64,000 nucleotides of DNA, taken from NCBI GenBank assembly GCA_017513865.1, contig JAFWMN010000011.1:1-64000 (forward strand). The letters run 5' to 3'. This DNA comes from Bacilli bacterium (GTDB lineage: Bacteria > Bacillota_I > Bacilli_A > RF39 > UBA660). The first letter of the stretch is position 1. Each line of letters begins with the position of its first letter. Below are positions 24,026 to 33,000 of this stretch, in pieces. A program made the position numbers and the translations under genes. A model generated the notes under the pieces. That model did not search any database. It saw nothing but the letters and a program-made list of their open reading frames with translations, and was not told the origin of the DNA.

Positions 24026-25711
24026 TTACATTGCTTTAGGTATTTCGATTCCTAAAAGTTCAAGTAATGTTTTTAGTACAAAATTATTATAAGAAAGTAT
24101 AATATTATAATCATTCTTTTCATTTTCACTAGCTTCAGACATTTTATTTACTTCATAAAAATTATTAGCTGTAACAGCAAGTTCGTATAAATAACCAGCG
24201 ATATAATGTGGTTTTCTTTCCTTTGCTGCTTGATCTATCACCATACTAACTTCTAATAGTTTTAATCTTAAGCTTCTATCCGCCTCATTATAAATATTTT
24301 CAGATAGTTTACTATCACTTTCAAAAAGTAATTTATTAATTCTTAAATAGCTATATAAAATATATGATCCAGTTTTACCATTTACTTCACTGAATTTTTT
24401 AATATCAAAAATATAATTTTTAGTTAAATCATTTTGTAAATCAGCAAATTTAATAATTGCATTAACTATTTTATCAAGATCTTCTTTAGCCATATTTTTG
24501 TTTTCTTCTCTTAAACTGATAAATTCGTTTTTAACATCTTCAATTAAACTTTCTAATTTTAAGGCTCCGCCATCACGAGTTTTATATGGTTTGTTATCTG
24601 GTCCATTAACTGTACCATTGCCATAATGTTCTAAAGATCCTTCATAAATATGAGCTTTTTTAGCAGCTCTAAACACTTGAACAAAATGCATACTTTGACG
24701 AGCATCTACAACATATATAATATTATCAGGATGAAAATCTTTTTCCCTTTGCCAAATTGTTCCTAAATCCGAAGTTGCATATAAATAAGCTCCATCACTT
24801 TTTTGTAAAATAAGTGGTGGGATTTGAACTTTATCATCTTTTTCACTAACATCAATTATTTTAGCCCCATCATCTTCTTTAATAATTCCTTGTTTTTCAA
24901 TAAAAGGCATCATTTCGGGGAATTGTTTATAAGCAATAGCCTCACCATACCATAAATCAAAATGAACATTTAAATAATCATAAAGTCTTTTAATATCTTT
25001 TATTGAAATGTCACATATTTTTTGCCATAAAATTTTATAATTAGGGTCACCGTCTTGAAGTTCTTTTGTTATTTCAAGACATTTAGCTTTAACTTCTTCA
25101 TCTTCTTTACATAGAGCGCTTATTTCTGGATAAACCTTATTTAAATAATCTAAATCAAAATTAATAGTTTCAAAATCATGGTTAGGAAAATCTCTAAGAA
25201 TAGCATAAATGACTTGTCCCATTTGAGTACCTATATCACCTAAATGAACATCACCTATTACTTTATTTCCCTTAAATTTAAGTATATTGTAAATAGCTTG
25301 TCCAATAATTGCTGTTCTTAAATGACCAACATGAAGTGGTTTAGCAACATTAGGTCCGCCGTAATCAACAACAATAGTTTTATCCTCTAAAGTAGCCCCA
25401 AGCATGTCTTTATCCATAAGATTTCTTAAACTATCATTTATAAATCTATCACTTACACACATATTTATAAACCCAGGTTTAGCAACTTCTACACTTTTAA
25501 AATATAAAGAAAAATCATCCATCTTCTTTATTTCGTCAACTACTTCTTCCCCTATCATAAAAGGAGCTTTATGATATTCTTTGGCTAAACCAAATAAATT
25601 ATCACACTGAAAATCTACATTGTTTTCTTTAGATTTAATAACCTTAGCCTCTATTTCATAATCTAATTTTTTAAATGCTTTCGTTAATATTTCTTCTAAT
25701 TTGCTATGCAT
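24026..25711 (-). CDS. argS: Arginyl-tRNA synthetase
   Basis: Class I synthetase charging tRNA-Arg. The N-terminal tRNA-recognition domain (1-110) leads to the catalytic core with HVGH (127-130) as the HIGH motif, and KPYKTRDGG in the place of KMSKS as in many bacterial ArgRS. A helical anticodon-binding domain ends with the typical hydrophobic LLELLGIEIPKAM. At 561 residues it has normal length. AGGAGGG precedes the ATG. Its T-box leader has the Arg codon CGT as specifier. It sits as an island between TasA-like genes with its own promoter. Confidence 0.97.
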   Translation of the reverse strand: MHSKLEEILTKAFKKLDYEIEAKVIKSKENNVDFQCDNLFGLAKEYHKAPFMIGEEVVDEIKKMDDFSLYFKSVEVAKPGFINMCVSDRFINDSLRNLMDKDMLGATLEDKTIVVDYGGPNVAKPLHVGHLRTAIIGQAIYNILKFKGNKVIGDVHLGDIGTQMGQVIYAILRDFPNHDFETINFDLDYLNKVYPEISALCKEDEEVKAKCLEITKELQDGDPNYKILWQKICDISIKDIKRLYDYLNVHFDLWYGEAIAYKQFPEMMPFIEKQGIIKEDDGAKIIDVSEKDDKVQIPPLILQKSDGAYLYATSDLGTIWQREKDFHPDNIIYVVDARQSMHFVQVFRAAKKAHIYEGSLEHYGNGTVNGPDNKPYKTRDGGALKLESLIEDVKNEFISLREENKNMAKEDLDKIVNAIIKFADLQNDLTKNYIFDIKKFSEVNGKTGSYILYSYLRINKLLFESDSKLSENIYNEADRSLRLKLLEVSMVIDQAAKERKPHYIAGYLYELAVTANNFYEVNKMSEASENEKNDYNIILSYNNFVLKTLLELLGIEIPKAM

Positions 25712-25734
25712 TTTATCCCTCCTAAAAATAATAA

Positions 25735-25929
25735 AAAAATTCTATAAAATAAGGACGAACAAAGCCGCGGTGCCACCTTACTTCATAGAATTTCTATGCT
25801 CTCTAATCGATAATGCTGATCAGCAAGTAAGCTCTAAAGGTACGTTCATAAGTAACTATTATTAGTTCACACCATCCACTAACTCTCTTTAAATAGTAAT
25901 TCTTACTACTATTCCTTCGTCATCGCTTT
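25735..25929 (-). promoter_or_regulatory. T-box riboswitch, specifier CGT (Arg)
   Basis: The minus-strand leader of argS contains the T-box core AAGGTGGCACCGCGG (25781-25767), a stem I with AGAGAG and GGTG elements, and the specifier context GAA-CGT-ACC, where CGT codes for Arg. The same GAA-NNN-ACC context gives TTC in the pheS leader. A competing terminator (TCTATGAAGTAAGG with CCTTATTTTATAGA, then T7) lies at about 25735-25787. Uncharged tRNA-Arg should promote read-through. Confidence 0.92.
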
Positions 25930-25935
25930 GAAACA

Positions 25936-25964
25936 ATTATAAATAAATATTGTTTTTTTGTCAA
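25936..25964 (-). promoter_or_regulatory. Consensus promoter of argS
   Basis: TTGACA (25964-25959), 17 bases, TATAAT (25941-25936): a perfect sigma-A consensus. The -35 box abuts the terminator of the preceding gene. Confidence 0.9.
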
Positions 25965-25965
25965 G

Positions 25966-25991
25966 AAAAAAGATTATCAAAAGATAATCTT
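25966..25991 (-). terminator. Terminator after TasA-like copy D
   Basis: Perfect 9-bp stem AAGATTATC with GATAATCTT (25970-25991), followed by TTTTTTC on the minus strand. It overlaps the stop codon. Confidence 0.85.
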
Positions 25992-26592
25992 AAGCTTGTG
26001 TATATGGAACAGTAATGTGAATTGCTGCATACTGTTGCGTTGTTGTAGTTGCTGATGAAAGGAATTCTACAGTTACTGTAATATTATTATCTGCCGTATT
26101 TGATCCTATAGAAGTTTTTGGTGAAAATGATACAGTATATTTAATATTTCCTACAGTATAATTTCCTGAACCATTAATCGCTCCTCCACTTGTACTACTG
26201 TTAGCATTACTTTGTGCTGCTGCAGTAGATGCACCTGATGCAACATAAGCTACAGAACCTGTTGTTTTAGCTGTAATATTACCAAAGTTTTTAGGTTGCA
26301 AAACATATTGAACTTGGTCTCCTGGTTGATTTAAAGTCGCTGTTAAAGTAGCTGTTAAATTATCGCTTGAAAGAGTAATATTTCCACTTGGAGCTGTTCC
26401 ACCAGAAAAACCAGTCGTTGGTGTAACTGTTTTAATACTTGGGTTAAAATGTACATCCCAAGTCGTGTTAATTGCCGCTGTACCATTAATAGTAAGTGTT
26501 GTACTAAATGCAGCATAACCAACAGCCATAACAACTAAAATTCCAAGTAACAATGCAATCATCACATTTTTATGATTATTTCTAATATTCAT
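25990..26592 (-). CDS. TasA/camelysin-like secreted protein (copy D)
   Basis: A 200-residue secreted protein, signal ending GYAAF, mature start FSTTLTINGTAAINTTWDVHF, then VTPTTGFSGGTAPSG and a beta domain (LTATLTATLNQPGDQVQYVLQPKNFGNITAKTTG) ending HITVPYTQA. By eye more than half of its residues match copy C. Mature forms of all four copies begin with Phe and a TINGT-type strand and end Y-x-Q, which suggests conserved end-to-end contacts. GGAGG lies about 10 bases before the ATG. Confidence 0.75.
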   Translation of the reverse strand: MNIRNNHKNVMIALLLGILVVMAVGYAAFSTTLTINGTAAINTTWDVHFNPSIKTVTPTTGFSGGTAPSGNITLSSDNLTATLTATLNQPGDQVQYVLQPKNFGNITAKTTGSVAYVASGASTAAAQSNANSSTSGGAINGSGNYTVGNIKYTVSFSPKTSIGSNTADNNITVTVEFLSSATTTTQQYAAIHITVPYTQA

Positions 26593-26620
26593 ATAATAAA
26601 TCCTCCCTTACCATAATTAA

Positions 26621-26649
26621 ACTATATCATACTTAAAAATTAAACTCAA
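26621..26649 (-). promoter_or_regulatory. Promoter of TasA-like copy D
   Basis: TTGAGT (26649-26644), 17 bases, TATAGT (26626-26621). Confidence 0.65.
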
Positions 26650-26676
26650 TACTAAATATCAGACTTTTACAAAATA

Positions 26677-27486
26677 TTACAGAAAAAAGTAAAGTAAAAC
26701 AATAATCCCAAGCACTATTCTATAATAACCAAAAACTTTAAAATCATGTTTCTTAATATAATTCATCAAAAATTTAATTACAAACATTGAAGTAATAAAA
26801 GCTACAAACATTCCTGTAAGTAAAATAGCAAGTTCAAGCCCGGTAAAAGCGAATGAAAATTTAACTAATTTTAAAAGACTAGCCCCAAACATAACAGGCA
26901 CGGCCAAAAAGAAAGTAAATTCAGCTGCGACTGTTCTAGACACTCCAATCATTAAAGCTCCAAGAATTGTTGCTCCAGATCTAGACGTTCCTGGGAAAAT
27001 AGCAGCTATAAGCTGAAATATGCCAATAAGTAAAGCTATATTATAAGTAATCTCTTCCAAAGAATTAATTTTAGCTTTTTTATTCTTATTTTCAATCACA
27101 ATAAATAAAATACCAAAAACAATTAAAGCAATCGAAACACATACTGGATTATAGAATAATTTTTCAAATACTTCATCAAATAGTATTCCAATAATCGCCG
27201 CTGGAATGCAGGCCACTATTATTTTTCCCCATAAATTAATTATTTTCTTATCTATCTTAATATTTCCTTTATTTTTATAAAAAGGAAATAATTGCTTAAA
27301 AAATAAAACTACTACGGCAAGTATTGCCCCAAGCTGAATAACTACCTCAAACATATTATAAAAATCTTTAGAAACATCTAATTTTATAAATTCATTAAGT
27401 AAAATCATATGTCCAGTACTACTAATTGGTAACCATTCAGTAACTCCTTCAACAATACCAAAAATAATTGACTTAATAATTTCCAT
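26677..27486 (-). CDS. uppP: Undecaprenyl-diphosphatase UppP (BacA family)
   Basis: Integral membrane enzyme that recycles undecaprenyl diphosphate to the monophosphate for wall synthesis; overproduction gives bacitracin resistance in other species. Both signature motifs are present: EGVTEWLPISSTGHM (13-27) and FPGTSRSGATI near residue 165. About eight membrane helices, 269 residues. The ATG at 27486 has GAGGGA upstream; the GTG at 27498 lies in that region. It follows the small lipoprotein gene at once. Confidence 0.95.
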   Translation of the reverse strand: MEIIKSIIFGIVEGVTEWLPISSTGHMILLNEFIKLDVSKDFYNMFEVVIQLGAILAVVVLFFKQLFPFYKNKGNIKIDKKIINLWGKIIVACIPAAIIGILFDEVFEKLFYNPVCVSIALIVFGILFIVIENKNKKAKINSLEEITYNIALLIGIFQLIAAIFPGTSRSGATILGALMIGVSRTVAAEFTFFLAVPVMFGASLLKLVKFSFAFTGLELAILLTGMFVAFITSMFVIKFLMNYIKKHDFKVFGYYRIVLGIIVLLYFFL

Positions 27487-27487
27487 A

Positions 27488-27916
27488 TCATCCCTCACAT
27501 TCTATATTTGCTTCTCGCATTTTATTAAAAAATTTAATTGAATTTTTCCTTAATTTAAAATCTTTCAAAACATCGTTATCTAACTTTTGAACATCTAATT
27601 TATATTTTACTATAAACTCTTCATCACTATCTTTATAAACATAATACTCGATATCCATATCACTATATTTAGTATTATATGATTCAATCGACAACTTTAT
27701 ATTTTTTAAAGTATTAATGCCATCTTTATCTAGTGCTTTATATGTTTTAATAACAACAGCCTCATTAATTAAATCATCACTATTATAAGTGACATCTATA
27801 GATGTTTTATCATTTAAATGAGTTGTTTTAGTCTCATAAGTACATACTTTATTAAAGTCAGTATTAACCGCACATCCAGTTAAAAACAAGATTAAAATTA
27901 AAAATAATTTTTTCAT
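27488..27916 (-). CDS. Small lipoprotein, possibly DUF1307/YehR-like
   Basis: A 142-residue protein with a lipoprotein signal (MKKLFLILILFLTGC; Cys15 would be lipidated). The mature part starts AVNTDFNKVCTYETKTTHLNDKTSIDVTYN, with a strand pattern like DUF1307 (YehR) lipoproteins, and has two more Cys. The family call is weak. It starts at the last base of tex and ends just before uppP, so the three form an operon. Confidence 0.65.
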   Translation of the reverse strand: MKKLFLILILFLTGCAVNTDFNKVCTYETKTTHLNDKTSIDVTYNSDDLINEAVVIKTYKALDKDGINTLKNIKLSIESYNTKYSDMDIEYYVYKDSDEEFIVKYKLDVQKLDNDVLKDFKLRKNSIKFFNKMREANIECEG

Positions 27917-30054
27917 TAAACCTCCTTAGGATCTAACAAAGAAAGAGAAACTTTTTCTTTATCATATAAAATATCATCGACATAACAATCAACTATATCA
28001 CCAACACTCACAACTTCTATAGGATGCTTAATAAACTTATTTGTTAGTTTTGAAATATGCGCTAAACCATCATTATGAAGGCCTATATCTATAAAAGCCC
28101 CAAAAGGCGTAACATTCCTAACTGTTCCTTGAAGTTTCATGCCTATTTTTAAATCTTTTAAATCTAAAACATCACTTTTTAAAATAGGTTTTGGCATATC
28201 ATCACGAGGATCTCTATTAGGTTTTTTTAAAGCTTTAATAATATCCTCTAAAGTGTATTTATCAGTTTCTAAAATTGCTGCATATTTATCTACATCAATA
28301 TCTAATTTTTGACCAAACTCTTCTTTTCCAATATCCTTTATATCTAAATTTAAAATATCTAAAAGCTTTATAACTTTATCATAACTTTCCGGATGAATAG
28401 CAGTTCTATCTAAAACATTGCTACCAATTATTCTAAGAAAACCAACTGCTTGCGTATAAACTTTATCAGATAACAATTTTTTAATATCTAATCTATCTTT
28501 TATTTTTCCATTACTATCTCTAAAATTAACTATTTTATCAATTGTACTTTTCGTAAGACCAGATACATACTTTAAAAGTGATTTACTAGCGGTATTTACA
28601 TTTACTCCTACATTGTTTACTGATTTTTCCACAACAAAATCAAGCGATTCTCTAAGTTCTTTAGAAGGTACATCGTGCTGATACATTCCAACCCCAATAC
28701 TTTCAGGATCAATTTTAACAAGCTCTGAAAGTGGATCTTGTAGTCTCCTAGCAATACTAATTGCACTTCGCTCTTCAACGTGTAAATCTGGGAATTCAGA
28801 AATAGCAAGCTTACTTGCTGAATAAACTGAAGCCCCGGCTTCACTAACAATTACATATTCTACTTTTCTTTTTGACTCTTTAATAACCGAAGCGACAAAA
28901 GCTTCACTTTCACGAGAAGCCGTTCCATTACCGATAGCAATAATGTCAATACTGTATTTGTCAATTAAATCAAGCAAAACATTTTTACTTTTTTCTTTTT
29001 CATTTTTAGGTTCGTGAGGATATATAACTTTGATATCAAGCATTTTCCCAGTAGAATCAACTACTGCCAGCTTACAACCTGTTCGATAAGCCGGATCAAA
29101 ACCTAAAACTTTCTTTTCTTTCATTGGTGGCTGCATAAGTAATTTTTCTAAATTAATACTAAAATTATGAATTGCTGAAACATTAGCCTTCTCCGTAAGC
29201 TCACTTCTTATTTCTCTTTCAATTGAAGGAAAAATAAGTCTTTTATAACTATCTTTAATTGCTTCTTCAATTATATAATTAAATGGGCCTTCTTTTTTGA
29301 CTACTTTTTCTTTTAAATAAGATATTATTTTTTCGTTATCGATATTAATATTAACCGAAATAACTTTTTCTTTTTCGGCTCTATTAATAGCTAAAATTCT
29401 ATATTCTTTTGCATATTTAACTTTTTCATTAAAATCATAGTACATCTCGTATAGTTTATTAGGGTCTTCAGCATTTTTCTTTTTCGCACACACTATTATT
29501 CCTTCATTAAAAACAAATTTTCTAATCCACTTTCTATAAAAAGCATTATCACTTATCCATTCAGCTATTATATACCCTGCCCCCTCTATAGCTTCATCTT
29601 TCGTTTTGACATTTTCATTCAAAAATGGACTAACCAAAGAATCTATATCTTTAGTTGTATAACTCATTATTTGTTTGGCAAGACCTTCTAAACCATTTTT
29701 AATAGCTTCCGTTGCTTTAGTCTTTTTCTTTTCTTTAAATGGTCTATATAAATCTTCAACTTCAACTAATTTAGAAGCTTTCATAATTTCTTCTTTAAGT
29801 TCATCCGTAAGAAGTCCTTTCTCATCTATTAACCTAATTACATCTTCTTTTCTTTTAAGTAAGTTTTCTTGATATAAATATACTTCACTTATACTTCTTA
29901 TTTGTTCTTCATCCAAGGCTCCCGTAACTTCTTTACGATAACGAGCAATAAAAGGAATCGTATTTCCTTCTTCAAGTAATTTAAGTACAGCTTCTACTTG
30001 ACTATTCTTAATATTTAAATTTTTTGCAATTTCATTAATAATTTCTATATTCAT
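27916..30054 (-). CDS. tex: Tex-family RNA-binding transcription accessory protein
   Basis: Cytoplasmic nucleic-acid-binding protein of the Tex/YdcI family, linked in other species to transcription and toxin expression control. The order of domains is standard: N-terminal Tex domain (NIPFIARYRKEVTGALDEEQIR), RNase H-like YqgF domain (VLGFDPAYRTGCKLAVVD, about 315), helix-hairpin-helix repeats (VNTASKSLLKYVSGL) and a C-terminal S1 domain (about 638-705, GTVRNVTPFGAFIDIGLHNDG). It has 712 residues. Confidence 0.95.
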   Translation of the reverse strand: MNIEIINEIAKNLNIKNSQVEAVLKLLEEGNTIPFIARYRKEVTGALDEEQIRSISEVYLYQENLLKRKEDVIRLIDEKGLLTDELKEEIMKASKLVEVEDLYRPFKEKKKTKATEAIKNGLEGLAKQIMSYTTKDIDSLVSPFLNENVKTKDEAIEGAGYIIAEWISDNAFYRKWIRKFVFNEGIIVCAKKKNAEDPNKLYEMYYDFNEKVKYAKEYRILAINRAEKEKVISVNINIDNEKIISYLKEKVVKKEGPFNYIIEEAIKDSYKRLIFPSIEREIRSELTEKANVSAIHNFSINLEKLLMQPPMKEKKVLGFDPAYRTGCKLAVVDSTGKMLDIKVIYPHEPKNEKEKSKNVLLDLIDKYSIDIIAIGNGTASRESEAFVASVIKESKRKVEYVIVSEAGASVYSASKLAISEFPDLHVEERSAISIARRLQDPLSELVKIDPESIGVGMYQHDVPSKELRESLDFVVEKSVNNVGVNVNTASKSLLKYVSGLTKSTIDKIVNFRDSNGKIKDRLDIKKLLSDKVYTQAVGFLRIIGSNVLDRTAIHPESYDKVIKLLDILNLDIKDIGKEEFGQKLDIDVDKYAAILETDKYTLEDIIKALKKPNRDPRDDMPKPILKSDVLDLKDLKIGMKLQGTVRNVTPFGAFIDIGLHNDGLAHISKLTNKFIKHPIEVVSVGDIVDCYVDDILYDKEKVSLSLLDPKEV

Positions 30055-30102
30055 ATTTATTACCTTCCATAAATCATTATACCTATTTTAAACATAAAAG
30101 AA

Positions 30103-30136
30103 AAGGAAAAATCATAGTATTTGACACTATGATTTT
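30103..30136 (-). terminator. Terminator after dinB
   Basis: An 11-bp stem (30107-30118 with 30126-30136) followed by a T run on the minus strand, overlapping the dinB stop codon. Confidence 0.75.
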
Positions 30137-31349
30137 ATTTATTTAAATATTTGTTCCCTACACTTTTATTAACTAAAGAAGCTTTTTTAATAGCTTTAAA
30201 ACCGTATTTCTCTTTAATATTATCCACAGCTTCCTCTAAATTTTTATTATCATCTCTAACCTCTAAGTTCTCAAACAAAGACGTTTGATGATTGGAACTA
30301 TTAGTTAAATTATCAAGTCTAACCCCAATTAATCTAATTCCTTCATCAGTATCCATTTCATTTAAAATATCTTTAGCAACCTTATAAACCTCTTCCGTAA
30401 TGTTAGTCGCGTTAACTAATTTTTTTTGATGGCTTTTCCTTCTAAAAAATTTATCTTTTAAAGTAACTACTATCACATAAGCATATTTTTTTTGCTTTCT
30501 AAGTCTTAAAGTAACATTTTCTGATAAAGAAAGTAAATAACCATATAATTCTTCTTTGGAAGAAATATTGTGATCTAAAGTAGTCTCATTACCAATTCCT
30601 TTAGGATCAAAAGCTACTGGATTTACAAAATCACTTGCTATACCGTTTGCTGATCTAATCATATCATAAGCCATATTTTTAAAATGCTTATAAAGCTTTT
30701 TATCATCAGCATGGGCCAAATCATAAACTGTATGAATACCTAAATTATGAAGTTTTATAGCTGTTTTTTTACCTATTCCAAAAAGTTCATCAACATCTAA
30801 AGGCCACATCTTTTTTTCAATTTCATTACTAAATAATGTATGAACTTTATCAGGTTTTGAAAAATCAGAAGCCATTTTAGCACATAATTTGTTATTAGCA
30901 ACACCAACATTAACGGTAAAACCTAAAGTATTATAAATCTCTTTTTTTAACTTATAAGCAAATTTAACCTCATCACCATATAAATGTTTTACTGGTGTAT
31001 AATCCAAAAAACATTCATCAATACTCATCTGTTCAATATCTGGGGTATATTTTTTTATAAGTTCAAATAAATTATCACTCATTTTTTTATAAAAATAGTA
31101 ATTGGGTGGATAAGCTTTTAAATTAGGGCATTTTTTTCTAGCTGAATATAGTGGTTCACCGGTAACAACCCCTTTTTTCTTAGCCGGCATTGACTTAGCC
31201 AAAACTATTCCTCGCCTAGAAGCCTCATCTCCACCAATTACAGCATAACTATTTCTAATATCATATTTATATCCTTCTTTAAGCATATAAATAGCCGACC
31301 ATGATAAAAAAGCATTATTAACATCAATATGCATTATAATCCTTTTCAT
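30135..31349 (-). CDS. dinB: DNA polymerase IV (Y-family)
   Basis: Error-prone translesion polymerase. The N-terminal catalytic part has HIDVNNAFLSW (first metal site), PLYSARKKCPNLKAYPPNY, and SIDECFLDYT with the catalytic Asp-Glu pair; the middle has the HhH segment VDELFGIGKKTAIKLHNLGI; a little-finger domain closes the protein. It has 404 residues. The promoter region carries a LexA-like box in the same position as upstream of ruvA, which implies SOS control. Confidence 0.94.
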   Translation of the reverse strand: MKRIIMHIDVNNAFLSWSAIYMLKEGYKYDIRNSYAVIGGDEASRRGIVLAKSMPAKKKGVVTGEPLYSARKKCPNLKAYPPNYYFYKKMSDNLFELIKKYTPDIEQMSIDECFLDYTPVKHLYGDEVKFAYKLKKEIYNTLGFTVNVGVANNKLCAKMASDFSKPDKVHTLFSNEIEKKMWPLDVDELFGIGKKTAIKLHNLGIHTVYDLAHADDKKLYKHFKNMAYDMIRSANGIASDFVNPVAFDPKGIGNETTLDHNISSKEELYGYLLSLSENVTLRLRKQKKYAYVIVVTLKDKFFRRKSHQKKLVNATNITEEVYKVAKDILNEMDTDEGIRLIGVRLDNLTNSSNHQTSLFENLEVRDDNKNLEEAVDNIKEKYGFKAIKKASLVNKSVGNKYLNK

Positions 31350-31366
31350 ATAACCACCTTAATTTA

Positions 31367-31389
31367 ATTATAACACGAACAACTGTTTT
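31367..31389 (-). promoter_or_regulatory. dinB promoter with LexA-like box
   Basis: CGAACAACTGTTTT (31376-31389) matches the Bacillus LexA consensus CGAACRNRYGTTYC at 12 of 14 positions. It directly adjoins the -10 TATAAT (31372-31367), so a bound repressor would block transcription. Confidence 0.55.
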
Positions 31390-31395
31390 AGTAAA

Positions 31396-31420
31396 TTAAA
31401 AAAGATAATTTCTTATCTTT
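31396..31420 (-). terminator. Terminator overlapping the yqeG-like stop
   Basis: Perfect stem AAAGATAA with TTATCTTT (31401-31420) followed by a T run on the minus strand. Confidence 0.75.
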
Positions 31421-31964
31421 CTATTGATCCTCTATAATATTTCTTTTGCTCAAAACCATATTTCTTTAAAGCTAAATACATAGTACTTTGAATAACATCG
31501 TTTATTCTGACTGTTAAATTAACATTATCTCTAATCATATCTACTAAGATTTTAGGCATATCATTTCTGCCAGCCAAAAACATATCTAAAAAAAGTGAAT
31601 CGCCAATCATTATTGTATTATAAGGAACACTTTTTTCACTAAAAAGCTTTTTAATTTCGTGAAAAGATACAAACGGTTTTGGAGCTCTTGAAAAATAATT
31701 AACATTTAAAATATCCGCCACTGGCTTAACTCTTTTTTCAGAACCACTAGAACAAAGGGCAGCCTCTATACCAATATTATTTAAATATCTAAAAAGTATT
31801 TCATTATCTTCAGTAACTTTTGTATCATCAAATGGGAGCAAAGTACAATCCACATCAAAAACAGCACACCTAATACCATTTTCATAAAGTTTAGGATAAT
31901 TTATATCATAAATACATGGTAAATAAGAGTCGGGCTTAATAACGTGCGCCAAATCTAATGCCAT
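31413..31964 (-). CDS. yqeG: YqeG-family HAD IIIA phosphatase
   Basis: Cytoplasmic HAD hydrolase of 183 residues with the catalytic motif DVDCTLLPF (Asp nucleophile), CSSGSEKR as motif II, the Lys motif in RAPKPF and GDSLFLDMFLAGR as motif IV. This is the YqeG pattern; one studied relative is a phosphatidylglycerophosphatase, so a lipid role is possible. A second, more divergent YqeG-like protein lies at 37427. It follows the ADP-ribosylglycohydrolase gene by 21 bases. Confidence 0.85.
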   Translation of the reverse strand: MALDLAHVIKPDSYLPCIYDINYPKLYENGIRCAVFDVDCTLLPFDDTKVTEDNEILFRYLNNIGIEAALCSSGSEKRVKPVADILNVNYFSRAPKPFVSFHEIKKLFSEKSVPYNTIMIGDSLFLDMFLAGRNDMPKILVDMIRDNVNLTVRINDVIQSTMYLALKKYGFEQKKYYRGSIER

Positions 31965-31985
31965 ATCTAATCTTTCCTTTCAATA

Positions 31986-32918
31986 TTATGACAATACTTC
32001 TTCAAATTCTAAAACAAGTTTTTCGATATAATCAATTCTTTTTAAACTTGAAAGCCATTTTTTAGGAATATCATCATATCCATATAAAATACCAGCTATT
32101 GAACCAGTAATTGCCCCAATTGTATCCGTATCATCACCAAGATTAATTGCCCCTACTATCGATTCAGCATAAGAATTTGTGTTTAATATAATCCATATAA
32201 CTGCTTCTAAAGTATAAACAATATAACTGGTAGATTTTAAATCTTCTATTCGTAAATTACCAATATTAGTTTTTAAAAGACGGTTATAATAAGCAACAGT
32301 GTCTTCATCAAAATCAGAATAGTCTAAACACTTAACCATATTATAACTTGCATATTTATCTTTACCATTTAATATGAATAGTAAATAATTAACATAAATA
32401 TAACATCCTAATATACTAACCTCATTAGCATGAGTAATTGAAGAAGTATTTTTTACAACATTAAACACTTCATAATCTTTTAATTTATTAAAGTGACAAT
32501 ATAAAGCGATAGGAAGCATTCTTGTAAGTGAACCATTACCATTTGAATTAATTTCATAAGAGCCACACTTAACAGCCGTCTCTCCTTCTTTTAAAAATTT
32601 AACTAACGCTTTCTTAGTAGTATTATCAATATCAAAAACTTCTCCTGTAGCTGTATATTCTTTCTTGCCGGCCCAACTACAAAATCTTTTAGCTATATCA
32701 TTATAACTAATTTCTTTAAAATTAATAATCGAATCCATAGTAGCTAAAACTAATGAAGTATCATCTGACCACGTACCGGCTGGCACATTATAAGTACCAT
32801 TACCAATCATTGAAGTTACTGGTTTTTTAAGTAATTCTTCACGCGGAACAGCAGAAATAGGAACACCCATCGCATCCCCGATCGCAAATCCGACAACACT
32901 ATCTTTGATTAAACTCAT
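31986..32918 (-). CDS. ADP-ribosylglycohydrolase family protein
   Basis: A 310-residue all-helical protein with the metal-binding motifs of the DraG/ARH family: GDAMGVPIS near the start, WSDDTSLVLATMDS (about 50-63) and NLGDDTDTIGAITGSIAGILYG near residue 265. It removes ADP-ribose from proteins or hydrolyses related conjugates; the substrate is unknown. I use the ATG at 32918 with GGTGATGG upstream rather than the frame start at 32948. No ADP-ribosyltransferase gene is in the window. Confidence 0.9.
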   Translation of the reverse strand: MSLIKDSVVGFAIGDAMGVPISAVPREELLKKPVTSMIGNGTYNVPAGTWSDDTSLVLATMDSIINFKEISYNDIAKRFCSWAGKKEYTATGEVFDIDNTTKKALVKFLKEGETAVKCGSYEINSNGNGSLTRMLPIALYCHFNKLKDYEVFNVVKNTSSITHANEVSILGCYIYVNYLLFILNGKDKYASYNMVKCLDYSDFDEDTVAYYNRLLKTNIGNLRIEDLKSTSYIVYTLEAVIWIILNTNSYAESIVGAINLGDDTDTIGAITGSIAGILYGYDDIPKKWLSSLKRIDYIEKLVLEFEEVLS

Positions 32919-33000
32919 ACCATCACCAATTAAATTATAACATAACAATATGATTTTCTAAGGATTTATTTAAATATTTTACATTACCTTTTCATATATA

